Shown here piece after piece: positions 36,225 to 44,572 of a stretch of DNA of 64,000 nucleotides (position 1 is the first letter of the stretch; each line of letters begins with the position of its first letter). The translations under genes were made by a program, and so were the position numbers. Under the pieces are notes generated by a model. It was not told the DNA's origin. It saw only the letters and a list, made by a program, of their open reading frames with translations, and ran no database searches. The DNA is from Alphaproteobacteria bacterium. Lineage in GTDB: Bacteria; Pseudomonadota; Alphaproteobacteria; Micropepsales; Micropepsaceae. The DNA lies in the NCBI GenBank assembly GCA_947467345.1, contig CANIHD010000013.1, positions 1 through 64,000 of the forward strand, read 5' to 3'.

Positions 36225-37439
36225 GTGGAAAGTTTACTTCAGGCTGTCGAGGGGCTTCCCCGCTACGCGCGATTCGGTCGCGTAACGCGGGTTGAGGGCC
36301 TTTTGGTGGAAGTTAGCGGGGCGCAAGGGGCCATTGGCCTGGGCGGTCGCGTCAAAATCGCCAATGCCGATACACCCGATCTGCCATGCGAAGTCGTGGG
36401 GTTCCGCGATGGACGGGCCCTGGCGATGCCGTTCGGCCGCCTTGAGGGCATTTCCTTGGGCGCGCGGGCAACATTCGACGATACCAATTCAGCTATTTTC
36501 CCGTGCGATGCGTGGCTCGGCCGCGTGGTCAACGCCTTTGGTCGCCAGGGCGACGGCAAAGGCGCGCCGGCTCAGGGGCTCGCCCCTTACGCGCTTCGCG
36601 CCTCGCCGCCGCCGGCGCATACACGCTCACGCCTCGGTGGTCCGCTCGATCTCGGCGTCCGCGCTCTGAATAGTTTTGTCACCTGCTGCAGCGGTCAGCG
36701 CATCGGCATTTTCTCGGGCTCGGGTGTCGGCAAATCGACTCTCATGGCGATGATGGCGCGCAACACCGTCGCCGATGTCATTGTCATCGGCCTGATCGGC
36801 GAACGTGGCCGCGAAGTAAAAGAATTCATCGAAGAACTCGGCGACGAAGGTTTGTCGCGCAGCGTCATTATCGCCGCTACCTCGGATGAAGCGCCGCTGC
36901 TGCGCCGCCAGGCTGCTTTCGTGGCCATGGCGACAGCGGAATATTTCCGCGATCAAGGCCTGCATGTTTTGCTCGTTATGGATTCGGTCACGCGCTTTGC
37001 CATGGCGCAGCGCGTGATCGGCTTGTCGGCCGGCGAACCGCCCGCCTCCAAAGGCTATACGCCAACCGTCTTTGCAGAATTGCCGCGTTTGCTGGAACGC
37101 GCCGGTCCTGGTCTTGAGGGGCAGCTTGGCAGCATTACCGGGCTTTTCACCGTGTTGGTGGAAGGTGACGACCACAACGAACCGATCGCCGACGCAGTGC
37201 GCGGCATTCTGGACGGCCACATCGTCTTGGAACGCGCCATCGCGGAACGCGGCCGCTACCCGGCCGTGAACATTCTGAAATCGGTGTCGCGAACAATGCC
37301 TGCTTGCAACACCGAAGAAGAGCGGCAGCTAATCGCAAAAGCGCGCGCGCATATGATCTGCCCCCTTCAGAGTGGTCCATCGACCATTTTAGTCTGGACC
37401 CTGAAGGAGAAGACAAATGGGCAAGAAGCACGGGCCTGA
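36225..37439 (+). pseudogene. fliI: FliI flagellar export ATPase, 3' end replaced by an IS scar
   Basis: FliI powers flagellar type III export. Walker A GIFSGSGVGKST, Walker B VLLVMDSVTRFAMAQR and the FliI-type SAGEPPASKGYTPTVFAELP are intact. GTG 36225 is preceded by AGGGGG; TTG 36162 would add 21 residues. The homologous sequence stops at KARAHM (37355), after which the frame runs into IS DNA (ICPLQSGPS) and ends at 37437-37439. About 40 C-terminal residues found in family members are missing, so function is doubtful. fliJ and other flagellar genes do not follow. Confidence 0.85.
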
Positions 37440-37447
37440 GGAGATTA
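37354..37447 (+). mobile_element. 94-bp left-end scar of an IS3-family element
   Basis: From TGATCTGCCCCC to GAGATTA this segment matches, with a single mismatch, the left end of the element at 39572-39926 in reverse orientation. It contains the IS left end, the Shine-Dalgarno AAGGAG and the first 10 codons of OrfA, but nothing more. It joins a truncated fliI to a truncated flagellin-family gene, as expected after an IS-mediated deletion. Confidence 0.85.
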
Positions 37448-38070
37448 ACGGCACGTCGGTGATGCGCCGCATGGAAGAATTATTAGTCCAGGCCGCGACC
37501 ATCCTCAACACTAAGGATGGCAGTTCCTACACCTATGCCGGTGAAAACGATCAAACGCCCCCGATCACCGTGACCAGCCTTGCCGATCTTGCGGCGCTGC
37601 CGAGCGTGGACGGTGCCTTTGCCAATGGCTCGATCGCGCGCACAGCCCGGATCGGCGAAAACAGAATGGTTCAGGTCGGCGTGCTCGCTTCAGATGTGGC
37701 CACGGACCTTTTCTCGCTCTTTCGCGACGTGGCGCAGTTCAACGCCTCGGCAAGCGGACCGTTCGGACAGAACCTGACGGCAGCGCAAGAAAATTTCATT
37801 CAAACGAATATTCCGACCGCTACCACCGCAATGTCGAATGCCACCTCCATTACGGCAGCCAATGGCGACCGCTACCGCATGGTGCAAAACGCCATCACCG
37901 ACCTGGATTCGACCGCGACGGTCTACAAAGGTTTCACGGCGGATATCGAGGAAGTGGACATGGCCGAGGCCCTTTCCCGGCTCCAGCAGAACCAGCTGGC
38001 CCTCCAGGCCTCATTCCAAATTTCCTCGACGCTGGGGCAACTTACGCTTCTGGACTTCATCAACAACTAG
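37417..38070 (+). pseudogene. Flagellin/FlgL-type protein fragment fused to IS OrfA start
   Basis: The first nine to ten residues (MGKKHGPEEI) are the OrfA start of the IS; the rest, from about 37448, is the C-terminal part of a flagellar filament or hook-filament junction protein. Signs are the long helical stretch and the terminal DMAEALSRLQQNQLALQAS...LTLLDFI, typical of the flagellin/FlgL C-terminal D0 domain. The N-terminal D0 domain is gone. The frame is in phase with the IS start codon and its good ribosome site, so a 217-residue chimera may be made. Confidence 0.75.
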
Positions 38071-38115
38071 TTCCCGGCTTGCGTCCGGAGCCCTTGCCCC
38101 TATAAGGCTCGGCTC

Positions 38116-39246
38116 ATGAACGCCCCTTTGAACAGCCTAGGCTTGGCCAAACCGCCTTCCGCGACCCGTGTCGTCGCCGCCATGTCGGGCGGCGTGGACT
38201 CGTCCGTTGTCGCGGCGCTGCTCAAGCGTGATGGCTATGACGTCGTCGGGGTCACGCTCCAGCTTTACGATCACGGCGCCGCGGTGAAGAAAAAAGGCGC
38301 TTGCTGCGCCGGGCAAGACATTCACGATGCGCGCCGCGTCGCCGAGCATCTCGGCATCTCGCATTACGTGCTCGACTACGAAGAGCGCTTCCGCCGCCAG
38401 GTGATGGATGATTTCGCCGCCTCCTATGCGCGCGGCGAAACGCCGATCCCGTGCGTGCGTTGCAATGAGCGCGTGAAGTTCGGCGACCTCCTCGATCTCG
38501 CGCGCGAACTCGGCGCCGATGCTCTGGCGACTGGGCATTACGTCCGCCGCGAAATGGGCGCTGAAGGGCCGGAGCTTCACCGCGCAATCGATGACAGCCG
38601 CGACCAAAGCTATTTCCTTTTCGCCACCACAGCGCAGCAGCTCGACATGGTGCGGTTTCCGCTGGGCGACAAGCCGAAAAGCGATGTGCGCGCCATCGCC
38701 ACCGAGCTCGGCCTCATCACCGCCGACAAGCCGGACAGCCAGGATATTTGCTTCGTGCCGCAAGGGCGCTACGGCGACGTGGTCGAACGGCTAAAGCCGG
38801 GCGCGGCGCAAGCCGGCGAGATTGTGGACATGGAGGGGCGCGTCATCGGCACTCATCCGGGCATCATTCATTTCACGGTCGGTCAGCGCAAAGGTCTGGG
38901 CCTCTCCGGCAATGAAGACCCGCTCTTTGTCGTGTCGCTGGATGCGGAAACAAAGCGCGTTGTCGTCGGGCCGCGCGAAGCCCTGCGTGTACGGACGATT
39001 ACGCTCGCCAACGTCAATTGGCTGAGCCCCGTGGTTGAAGATTGCCTGGTGAAGGTGCGCTCAACGCGCGCGCCCGTACCGGCACGCGTCACCGCCCTCG
39101 AGGGTGGCCGTGCCTCGGTTGAGCTTCTGAACGGCGAAGAAGGAGTGGCTCCGGGCCAGGCTTGCGTGTTCTACGCCGAGTCCGGCTCACGCGTGCTTGG
39201 CGGCGGCTGGATTGTGAGCCGCGAACGCGCCGGCAAGGCCGCCTAA
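38116..39246 (+). CDS. mnmA: MnmA, tRNA-specific 2-thiouridylase
   Basis: Inserts sulfur at U34 of tRNA-Lys, tRNA-Glu and tRNA-Gln. The 376-residue protein has PP-loop [16 protein letters not shown], the catalytic Cys pair in [11 protein letters not shown] and DSQDICFVP, and [14 protein letters not shown] 38116 is the likely start. The gene lies between the flagellar fragment and tRNA-Met, and its 5' neighbour is separated by 45 bp. Confidence 0.96.
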   Translation: MNAPLNSLGLAKPPSATRVVAAMSGGVDSSVVAALLKRDGYDVVGVTLQLYDHGAAVKKKGACCAGQDIHDARRVAEHLGISHYVLDYEERFRRQVMDDFAASYARGETPIPCVRCNERVKFGDLLDLARELGADALATGHYVRREMGAEGPELHRAIDDSRDQSYFLFATTAQQLDMVRFPLGDKPKSDVRAIATELGLITADKPDSQDICFVPQGRYGDVVERLKPGAAQAGEIVDMEGRVIGTHPGIIHFTVGQRKGLGLSGNEDPLFVVSLDAETKRVVVGPREALRVRTITLANVNWLSPVVEDCLVKVRSTRAPVPARVTALEGGRASVELLNGEEGVAPGQACVFYAESGSRVLGGGWIVSRERAGKAA

Positions 39247-39288
39247 ACACGGCACTAAGGGCCGCAAAACTGCTGGTTTTTCCGCGCC

Positions 39289-39317
39289 TTGACAGGGAAG
39301 ACACCCGCCCCTTACAT
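39289..39317 (+). promoter_or_regulatory. Promoter of tRNA-Met
   Basis: TTGACA at 39289-39294 and TTACAT at 39312-39317 with a 17-base spacer form a near-consensus vegetative promoter 11 bases before the tRNA. Confidence 0.7.
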
Positions 39318-39328
39318 CCGCCGCCTAT

Positions 39329-39403
39329 GGCAGCGTAGCTCAGTGGTAGAGCAGGGGAATCATAATCCCTTGGTCGGGGGTTCAAATCCCTCCGCTGCTA
39401 CCA
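39329..39403 (+). tRNA. tRNA-Met (CAT), elongator type
   Basis: 75-nt cloverleaf: acceptor GGCAGCG with CGCTGCT (first pair G-U), D-arm GCTC-AGTGGTAG-AGC, anticodon stem GGGGA/TCCCT with loop ATCATAA (CAT), T-arm GGGGG-TTCAAAT-CCCTC and encoded CCA. A paired acceptor end suggests elongator rather than initiator; a lysidine-modified tRNA-Ile2 is less likely. Confidence 0.92.
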
Positions 39404-39519
39404 ATTCGAGTCCCCCCAGACCTATCCGCAATCGCCAACCCTGAGGAAGGGGCGCGGTCAAACGTTTATAGTGCGATAGTTGCAGCAGATTGCAGCAAAA
39501 CCTTCTCGGGGGATGGACC

Positions 39520-39590
39520 ATGACAATTCGCTTCGGTGCCGTGGCTATCCTTCTGGCATTTATCGCAACGCCGCCGTCGCGCGGGGCTCA
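39520..39590 (+). pseudogene. 5' fragment of a gene for a secreted protein, cut by the IS
   Basis: ATG 39520, after GGGGGA, starts a signal-peptide-like sequence (IRFGAVAILLAFIATPPS, then RGAQ). The host reading ends where IS sequence begins near 39572-39590; beyond that the frame runs through antisense IS DNA to about 39702. Only the signal peptide and perhaps the first mature residues remain, so the original product is unknown. Confidence 0.55.
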
Positions 39591-39926
39591 GAAGTTTCCC
39601 CGGGCGGCCTCCTGCAATATCAGCTTGTCCAGCGTCAGGTCGGAGATCGCCCGCCGAAGCCGCAGGTTCTCCTTCTCCAGATCCTTCATCCGCCGCGCTT
39701 GATCGGTCTTCAGACCGCCATATTCCTTGCGCCAGCGATAGTAGGTCTGCTCGGTGACCGCGATCCGACGACACGCATCCCCCGTCGTCCCGCCTTGCGC
39801 TAGAATAATCTCGGCCTCGCGCAGCTTACCGATAATCTCCTCAGGCCCGTGCTTCTTGCCCATTTGTCTTCTCCTTCAGGGTCCAGACTAAAATAGTCGA
39901 TGGACCACTCTGAAGGGGGCAGATCA
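39572..39926 (-). mobile_element. IS3-family element, left 355 bp only
   Basis: On the minus strand the element starts at TGATCTGCCCCC (39926), encodes a complete OrfA, and is cut about 30 bp into OrfB (LLSPARRRR). Everything to the right end is missing. Its first 94 bp match the scar at 37354-37447 at 93 positions. The two pieces face each other 2.1 kb apart. Outside the left end lies a truncated tadD, and inside the cut lies a truncated secreted-protein gene. Confidence 0.85.
39588..39863 (-). CDS. IS3-family transposase OrfA
   Basis: 91-residue DNA-binding subunit. It has the helix-turn-helix (ACRRIAVTEQTYYRWRKEYG) and a leucine-zipper-like helix (KDLEKENLRLRRAISDLTLD) ending QEAARGNF, standard for IS3-family OrfA where OrfB would begin after a -1 shift. 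The OrfB partner is missing apart from its first few residues, so the element cannot transpose itself. Confidence 0.9.
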   Translation of the reverse strand: MGKKHGPEEIIGKLREAEIILAQGGTTGDACRRIAVTEQTYYRWRKEYGGLKTDQARRMKDLEKENLRLRRAISDLTLDKLILQEAARGNF

Positions 39927-40210
39927 TTTCCGTATTCGCCGACAACGCGCGCGTCGTCGGGCGCGATGAGTACAAGCTGGCTCAGCGTGCGAATCGCGGC
40001 GTCGAGATTGCCTGCTTTGCGCTGCACTTGCGCCTGGGCGACAGCGCCATCCAAATTGACTGGATCGTTGTCCATCTTGAGTACAGGAGTAAGCTCGAGC
40101 GATGGCTTCGTTGCTGCTGATCCTGAAGTATCCGTTCCGAGAGTCGCACACGCGCCAAGCGAAAACGCGAGGCCGGTGATCGCTCCCAAATTCGTGGCGG
40201 TTCGATGCAT
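39927..40210 (-). pseudogene. TadD-like TPR lipoprotein, 3' end lost at the IS
   Basis: Begins with a lipoprotein signal (lipobox LGAC) and one TPR repeat (LDGAVAQAQVQRKAGNLDAAIRTLSQLVLIAPDDARVVGEYGN), the pattern of TadD pilus-assembly proteins. Host homology stops at 39927, where IS sequence starts; the frame runs on through the IS to 39800. Most TPRs are missing, so it is likely inactive. No other tad genes are in the window. Confidence 0.7.
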
Positions 40211-40414
40211 GTTTGAGGTCCTTCAGCCAAACCCTGCGCCCTTACGCGAGGGCCGACATTCACCTGTTCATCGGTGCCTGCCCTCTGGGTCGCGCAAGGA
40301 TGGGGCGGACACGGTCAAGAAAGCTTTAAGCGCCTGCAATTTAAAGATGAAATTCCTTGTGAAGCGGCGCTTTTGTCCCATTCTGGCCGCAATAGAACTG
40401 TTTACATTTACGCC

Positions 40415-41482
40415 ATGACACCGAAACCATCAGTACATGCGTGGAGACCCGTTATTGCAGCGGTCTTCGGGCTTGCGGTGCTGGTGTGTATGGCGGCGAT
40501 TGCGAAGGCACAGCCGGCTGCGCTGCCCCAGCGTATTTCTTTCCAAGTGCTTACAGGTTCCACCAGTGGAACCTATTTCCGCGTTGGCGAATTGCTGGCC
40601 GGTCTTCTCAGCCATCCGCCGGGCATCAGCCGATGTGAGACCGTGAATTTGTGCGGTCCGGCTGGATTGATCGTCAGCACGCGGGCAACCCAAGGTTCCA
40701 TTGCCAATCTGCTCAGCGTGAATTCCGGCGCCGCCAACAGCGGATTGGCGCAAGCCGATGTCCTGGCAATGGCCGTCGCGGGGCAGGGGCCGTTCGCGCG
40801 CCAAGGGCCGGCACAGCAGCTGCGCACGATCGCAAATCTTTACGGCGAAGATCTGCACCTCATCGCGTCGCGCAAATCGAATATTGTTCGCGTTGCCGAT
40901 TTGCGCGGAAAGCGCGTGTCGCTTTCAACCGAAGGCTCCGGAACCATCATCACGGCGCGCGCAACGCTTGCGGCCTACCGGTTGCCTGAGTGGCGCCTCG
41001 TGCCCAATTACGAAGGCGCCGACCGCGCGGCCGCGCTTTTACGCCAAGGGCAATTGGACGCGTTCTTCTTTGTTGGCGGTGCGCCAGTCACGCTGGTCAC
41101 GCAATTGCTGAATGACGGTGTGGCGGTGCTCGTTCCTATTGATGGTGAAGGCCGTCGCCGCCTATTGGCGCAACAGAAATATTTGACCGAGCAAACCATC
41201 GCGCAAGGCACCTATCCGGGCGCGGTAGCGGTGGAAACGGTCGGCATTGCCGCTCATTGGGTCACGAACGCATCGCAGCCGAACGATCTCATCTATGGCA
41301 TGGTCCGTGCGCTCTATAACGGGCGCAACAGACCGATGATCGAAGCGCGCCGCGCAGGCCACAATTTCCTGGACATCAATTTCGCGGCGCGTAATCCGAT
41401 TGCGCCACTGCATCCCGGCGCAGAACGTTTCTTTCGTGAGATGCGCGCATTGCCGGCGCCCGCGGCCGTCCCGCCCCGCTAA
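40415..41482 (+). CDS. TAXI-family TRAP transporter solute receptor
   Basis: 355-residue exported protein with a signal peptide (about 1-32, ending AKAQ) and a TAXI-type periplasmic binding domain: VLTGSTSGTYFRVGELLAGLLS, GLAQADVLAMAV, LRGKRVSLSTEGSGT, GQLDAFFFVGG. TAXI receptors feed acidic substrates, often glutamate or other carboxylates, to TRAP permeases. No permease gene is adjacent, so the receptor may be an orphan. ATG 40415 is used; longer in-frame starts are upstream. It overlaps the convergent next gene by 3 bases. Confidence 0.88.
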   Translation: MTPKPSVHAWRPVIAAVFGLAVLVCMAAIAKAQPAALPQRISFQVLTGSTSGTYFRVGELLAGLLSHPPGISRCETVNLCGPAGLIVSTRATQGSIANLLSVNSGAANSGLAQADVLAMAVAGQGPFARQGPAQQLRTIANLYGEDLHLIASRKSNIVRVADLRGKRVSLSTEGSGTIITARATLAAYRLPEWRLVPNYEGADRAAALLRQGQLDAFFFVGGAPVTLVTQLLNDGVAVLVPIDGEGRRRLLAQQKYLTEQTIAQGTYPGAVAVETVGIAAHWVTNASQPNDLIYGMVRALYNGRNRPMIEARRAGHNFLDINFAARNPIAPLHPGAERFFREMRALPAPAAVPPR

Positions 41483-41862
41483 GGGCATTTCTCCAGCACT
41501 GCCTCGCCCCACGGCAACACATTCACCGAAATGGGGATCACACGGAGCCCACCCGCGCGCTCCTGGAGAAGGAAAATCGCGCTGTCATTGGAATCCGAGA
41601 CAAGCTGCCCGCGCCGCGCACCAACCTGCACAAGCTTACCCATCACAACAATGCCGTCTTTGCTGACTGTTCCGATGACGGCGGCTTCGTTGCGCCGCGA
41701 TTTTGCCGTCGCGCCCAGTTGCAAATAGGCAGGCATGCAGCTGCCGCCCGGACTGCGCCAATCGCCGGTAAACCACGGCAGCGGCTCCATCGCGGAAGCG
41801 GGAGCCACGCAGCCAAGACCGATTGTTACAATTGCGAACGCCGTCAGCGCGCGTGCGTACAT
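41479..41862 (-). CDS. Small exported protein, paralogue A
   Basis: 127-residue product with a signal peptide ending near ASAMEP. The mature part reads WFTGDWRSPGGSCMPAYLQL, then GARRGQLVSDSNDSAIFLL, ending VLPWGEAVLEKCP. The Cys pair, GARRGQ and terminal WGxxxLEKCP are shared with the adjacent product at 41903-42283, showing tandem duplication. Function unknown; the compact beta-rich exported form suggests a binding or inhibitory role. Confidence 0.8.
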   Translation of the reverse strand: MYARALTAFAIVTIGLGCVAPASAMEPLPWFTGDWRSPGGSCMPAYLQLGATAKSRRNEAAVIGTVSKDGIVVMGKLVQVGARRGQLVSDSNDSAIFLLQERAGGLRVIPISVNVLPWGEAVLEKCP

Positions 41863-41902
41863 GATCGCGTGCTCCAGGCTGTGCTCTGCTAGGCTTACGC
41901 CG

Positions 41903-42283
41903 TTACGGGCATTTCTCCAGGTTCACATCGCCCCACGCAAGATATTGCTGCGCGAGTGGGAACACATTCAGCTTGTCGCGCTGCGGATCGATACCGAACA
42001 ACACGAGGTTGTTGCTGCTTTCGGCAACGAACTGCCCGCGGCGTGCGCCGGCGAGAACAATCTTGCCATTCACCACCGTGCCTTCACGCGTCATGATCGC
42101 GCCAACTGCGTCATCGCTCGCGGCGGCTGGGGCGGTAATTTTCAAATAGGGCGTGGCGCAATTCCCGCCCGGTAGGCGCCAGGAGCCGATGATCTGCGGG
42201 GCTTCCAAAGCCAAAGCGCTCTGACCCGTAAAGCCGGCGACGATCGCCAAAACTGTAAATGACATCACATGACGCGCGCGCAT
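41903..42283 (-). CDS. Small exported protein, paralogue B
   Basis: 126-residue product from ATG 42283, preceded by GGGAG. Its signal peptide ends near ALALEAP. Shared landmarks with paralogue A are GSWRLPGGNCATPYLKI, VNGKIVLAGARRGQFVAES and a terminal YLAWGDVNLEKCP. A longer in-frame reading to 42517 runs through the neighbouring GST gene and is not supported. It lies 40 bp upstream of paralogue A in the same orientation. Function unknown. Confidence 0.8.
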   Translation of the reverse strand: MRARHVMSFTVLAIVAGFTGQSALALEAPQIIGSWRLPGGNCATPYLKITAPAAASDDAVGAIMTREGTVVNGKIVLAGARRGQFVAESSNNLVLFGIDPQRDKLNVFPLAQQYLAWGDVNLEKCP

Positions 42284-42360
42284 GATTTGCTCCCGAAGTT
42301 TTTTGTTCTGCCGAAGCATACCGCAAATCTCAGGGCCTAGGCAAAACCGGGAGGTTGGGG

Positions 42361-43017
42361 TCAAACCGGCGCGGCGGGGCGCGTCTCGGCCAGGGCGGCT
42401 TGGCGCCACTCCCGCATGGAAGGGAGCGCCTGGATACGGGCCGCATAGGCCTCTGAAGCTGGGGGGAGCGCTACGGAATAGGTCTCGAAGCGGGTAACGA
42501 CCGGTGCGTAGAAGCAATCAGCAATGGAAAAGCTGCCGCACAAAAATTCGCCGCCGTAGCGCTTGAGAGCGGATTCCCAGAGAGCAATCAGCCGGGCGAC
42601 CTGTGCAGAAGTGGCCTCATCCAACTCAGGCGTGGGAAGAATTTTGCCGATGTCCATCGACAGGTTTTTGCGCACATCCGGGAAGCCTGCATGCATCTCC
42701 GCCGCCAAACTTCGCGCCTCGGCTCGGGCCGCAGGGTCGTGCGGCCATAGAAGCGCTTCGGGATGGCGCTCGGCGATGGTCTCGCAAATGGCGAGCGAAT
42801 CCCAAATGGTTTGCGCGCGCCCATCTTCTTCGATTGTCAGCGCCGGCACCTTGCCGCTCGGTGACACAAGCGCAATGCGCTGCTTGGTGTCCGGCATACG
42901 CAACGCAATCATGTCTTCCGTAAAACTGAGCCCGGCGTGCTTCATGGCAAGCCAGGGACGGAGGCTCCAGGACGAGAAGGATTTAGTGCCGATATGGAGC
43001 GTGTAGCGCGGGTGCAT
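42361..43017 (-). CDS. Glutathione S-transferase family protein
   Basis: 218-residue cytosolic GST. The N-terminal thioredoxin-like domain has the catalytic Ser region GTKSFSSWSLRPWLA and the glutathione-binding PSGKVPALTIEED with WDSLAICETIAER. An all-alpha C-terminal domain follows (FLCGSFSIADCFYAPV, the N-capping box). The S-S-W start resembles the YfcF/GstA-type group. Substrate unknown. It is the upstream gene of the small paralogue pair on the minus strand. Confidence 0.9.
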   Translation of the reverse strand: MHPRYTLHIGTKSFSSWSLRPWLAMKHAGLSFTEDMIALRMPDTKQRIALVSPSGKVPALTIEEDGRAQTIWDSLAICETIAERHPEALLWPHDPAARAEARSLAAEMHAGFPDVRKNLSMDIGKILPTPELDEATSAQVARLIALWESALKRYGGEFLCGSFSIADCFYAPVVTRFETYSVALPPASEAYAARIQALPSMREWRQAALAETRPAAPV

Positions 43018-43171
43018 GCGGGGTCGTTTCGATGCGGATTGCGGCGCCGTGGTAACATTTCAAGCGGGTTTCAGCCACCGAGTCCGGCCATTAAGGAATT
43101 GGATTTGAAGTTCCTATAGGCCGGTGCCATCCTTCTTGTCTCAACGCCAAATCCACCCATTGGAATCGCCC

Positions 43172-44572
43172 ATGCTGAAACTGTTTGCCGAGCGCGCGGA
43201 ATTGCGCGGCGTCGTGCCGATCCCGCTGCATGCCGTCGGCACCGGCGACATGGACCGGTTCATGGCGGCGCGCAAAGGGCCGGAAGGCAACTGGCTCAAA
43301 GCCACCGGCTTTTCGGGACGCGACGGCGAGCTGGTTCTGGTGCCAGGAGCAAACGATGCCGTCGGTTCGGCGGTGTTGGGTTTGGGGGCGGGCCGCGATC
43401 CCCATGCGCTGGCCGCGTTTTCTGAGCGCCTGCCAACCGGCTTTTATGTGTTCAGCGATGTGCCGACTGTCTTTGCCGGCGAACGTGGCACCTATGCCTG
43501 GGCCATCGGCGCCTATGGCTTTGATCGCTATCGCGGCCGCGCGCGCACCACGCCGAAGCCGGAACCGCGCCTCGTGCTGCCGCCCGGTGTCGACGGCGAG
43601 AAAATTTCGCGGCTTGCAGAAGGCGTGTATCTGGCACGCGATCTGATCAACACGCCGGCCAATGACATGGGGCCGGTGCAGCTTGAAGCTGTTGTCAGAG
43701 ATTTGGCGCAGAAGCATGGCGCGCGTGTGCATGTCACGACAGGTGACGAACTCCTCGCTGACAATTATCCGATGATCCATGCGGTCGGCCGCGCCAGTGA
43801 ACGCGCGCCGCGATTGATCGATCTTGTGTGGGGCAATGAAAATCATCCCAAGGTGACGCTGGTCGGCAAAGGCGTGTGCTTCGATACCGGAGGTCTCGAT
43901 CTGAAAAACGCCTCCGGCATGTCGACGATGAAGAAAGATATGGGCGGCGCGGCGTGCATGATTGCTTTGGCCAAGATGATTATGGAAGCGCGCCTTGCCC
44001 TTCGTTTGCGTTTGATGGTGCCGGCCGTGGAGAACAGCGTTTCCGGTTCGGCATTCCGGCCCGGCGACGTGCTCTCGAGCCGCAAAGGTTTGACGGTGGA
44101 AATCGGCAATACCGACGCCGAAGGACGTTTGGTGTTGGCCGATGCGCTGACCGACGGCGATCAGGAATCGCCGCAACTGATGGTCTGCATGGCGACGCTG
44201 ACGGGCGCTGCGCGCGCCGCGACGGGCATGGAATTGCCGCCCTATTTCACCGACGACGAAGCGTTGTCGGCCGATCTCATGCGTCACGGGCAGGCTGAAC
44301 ATGATCCTGTGTGGCGCCTGCCGCTATGGCGTTCCTATGAACCCACACTGGATTCGCCTGTCGCGGATTTGAACAACGCGCCCGAATACGGGCTCGCCGG
44401 CGCGATCACCGCCGCGCTCTTTCTCAATCGCTTTGTCGTGCGCGCCACAAGCTGGGTGCATTTCGACATTCCCGCCTGGACCGATCGGCCGAAGCCGGGA
44501 CGCCGCAAAGGGGCAGAAGCCAATTGCATTCGCGCGCTCTATGCGTTGCTGAGCGAACGTTACGGAACGTGA
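43172..44572 (+). CDS. M17-family leucyl aminopeptidase
   Basis: 466-residue cytosolic zinc aminopeptidase. The C-terminal catalytic domain has GKGVCFDTGGLDLK, MKKDMGGAA, and the M17 signature NTDAEGRLVLADAL (Asn313). The N-terminal half is the less conserved domain. ATG 43172 is chosen; GTG 43124 is in frame upstream. Its TGA overlaps the GTG of the NlpC/P60 gene, so the two are translated together, suggesting joint peptide turnover, possibly of cell-wall peptides. Confidence 0.92.
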   Translation: MLKLFAERAELRGVVPIPLHAVGTGDMDRFMAARKGPEGNWLKATGFSGRDGELVLVPGANDAVGSAVLGLGAGRDPHALAAFSERLPTGFYVFSDVPTVFAGERGTYAWAIGAYGFDRYRGRARTTPKPEPRLVLPPGVDGEKISRLAEGVYLARDLINTPANDMGPVQLEAVVRDLAQKHGARVHVTTGDELLADNYPMIHAVGRASERAPRLIDLVWGNENHPKVTLVGKGVCFDTGGLDLKNASGMSTMKKDMGGAACMIALAKMIMEARLALRLRLMVPAVENSVSGSAFRPGDVLSSRKGLTVEIGNTDAEGRLVLADALTDGDQESPQLMVCMATLTGAARAATGMELPPYFTDDEALSADLMRHGQAEHDPVWRLPLWRSYEPTLDSPVADLNNAPEYGLAGAITAALFLNRFVVRATSWVHFDIPAWTDRPKPGRRKGAEANCIRALYALLSERYGT

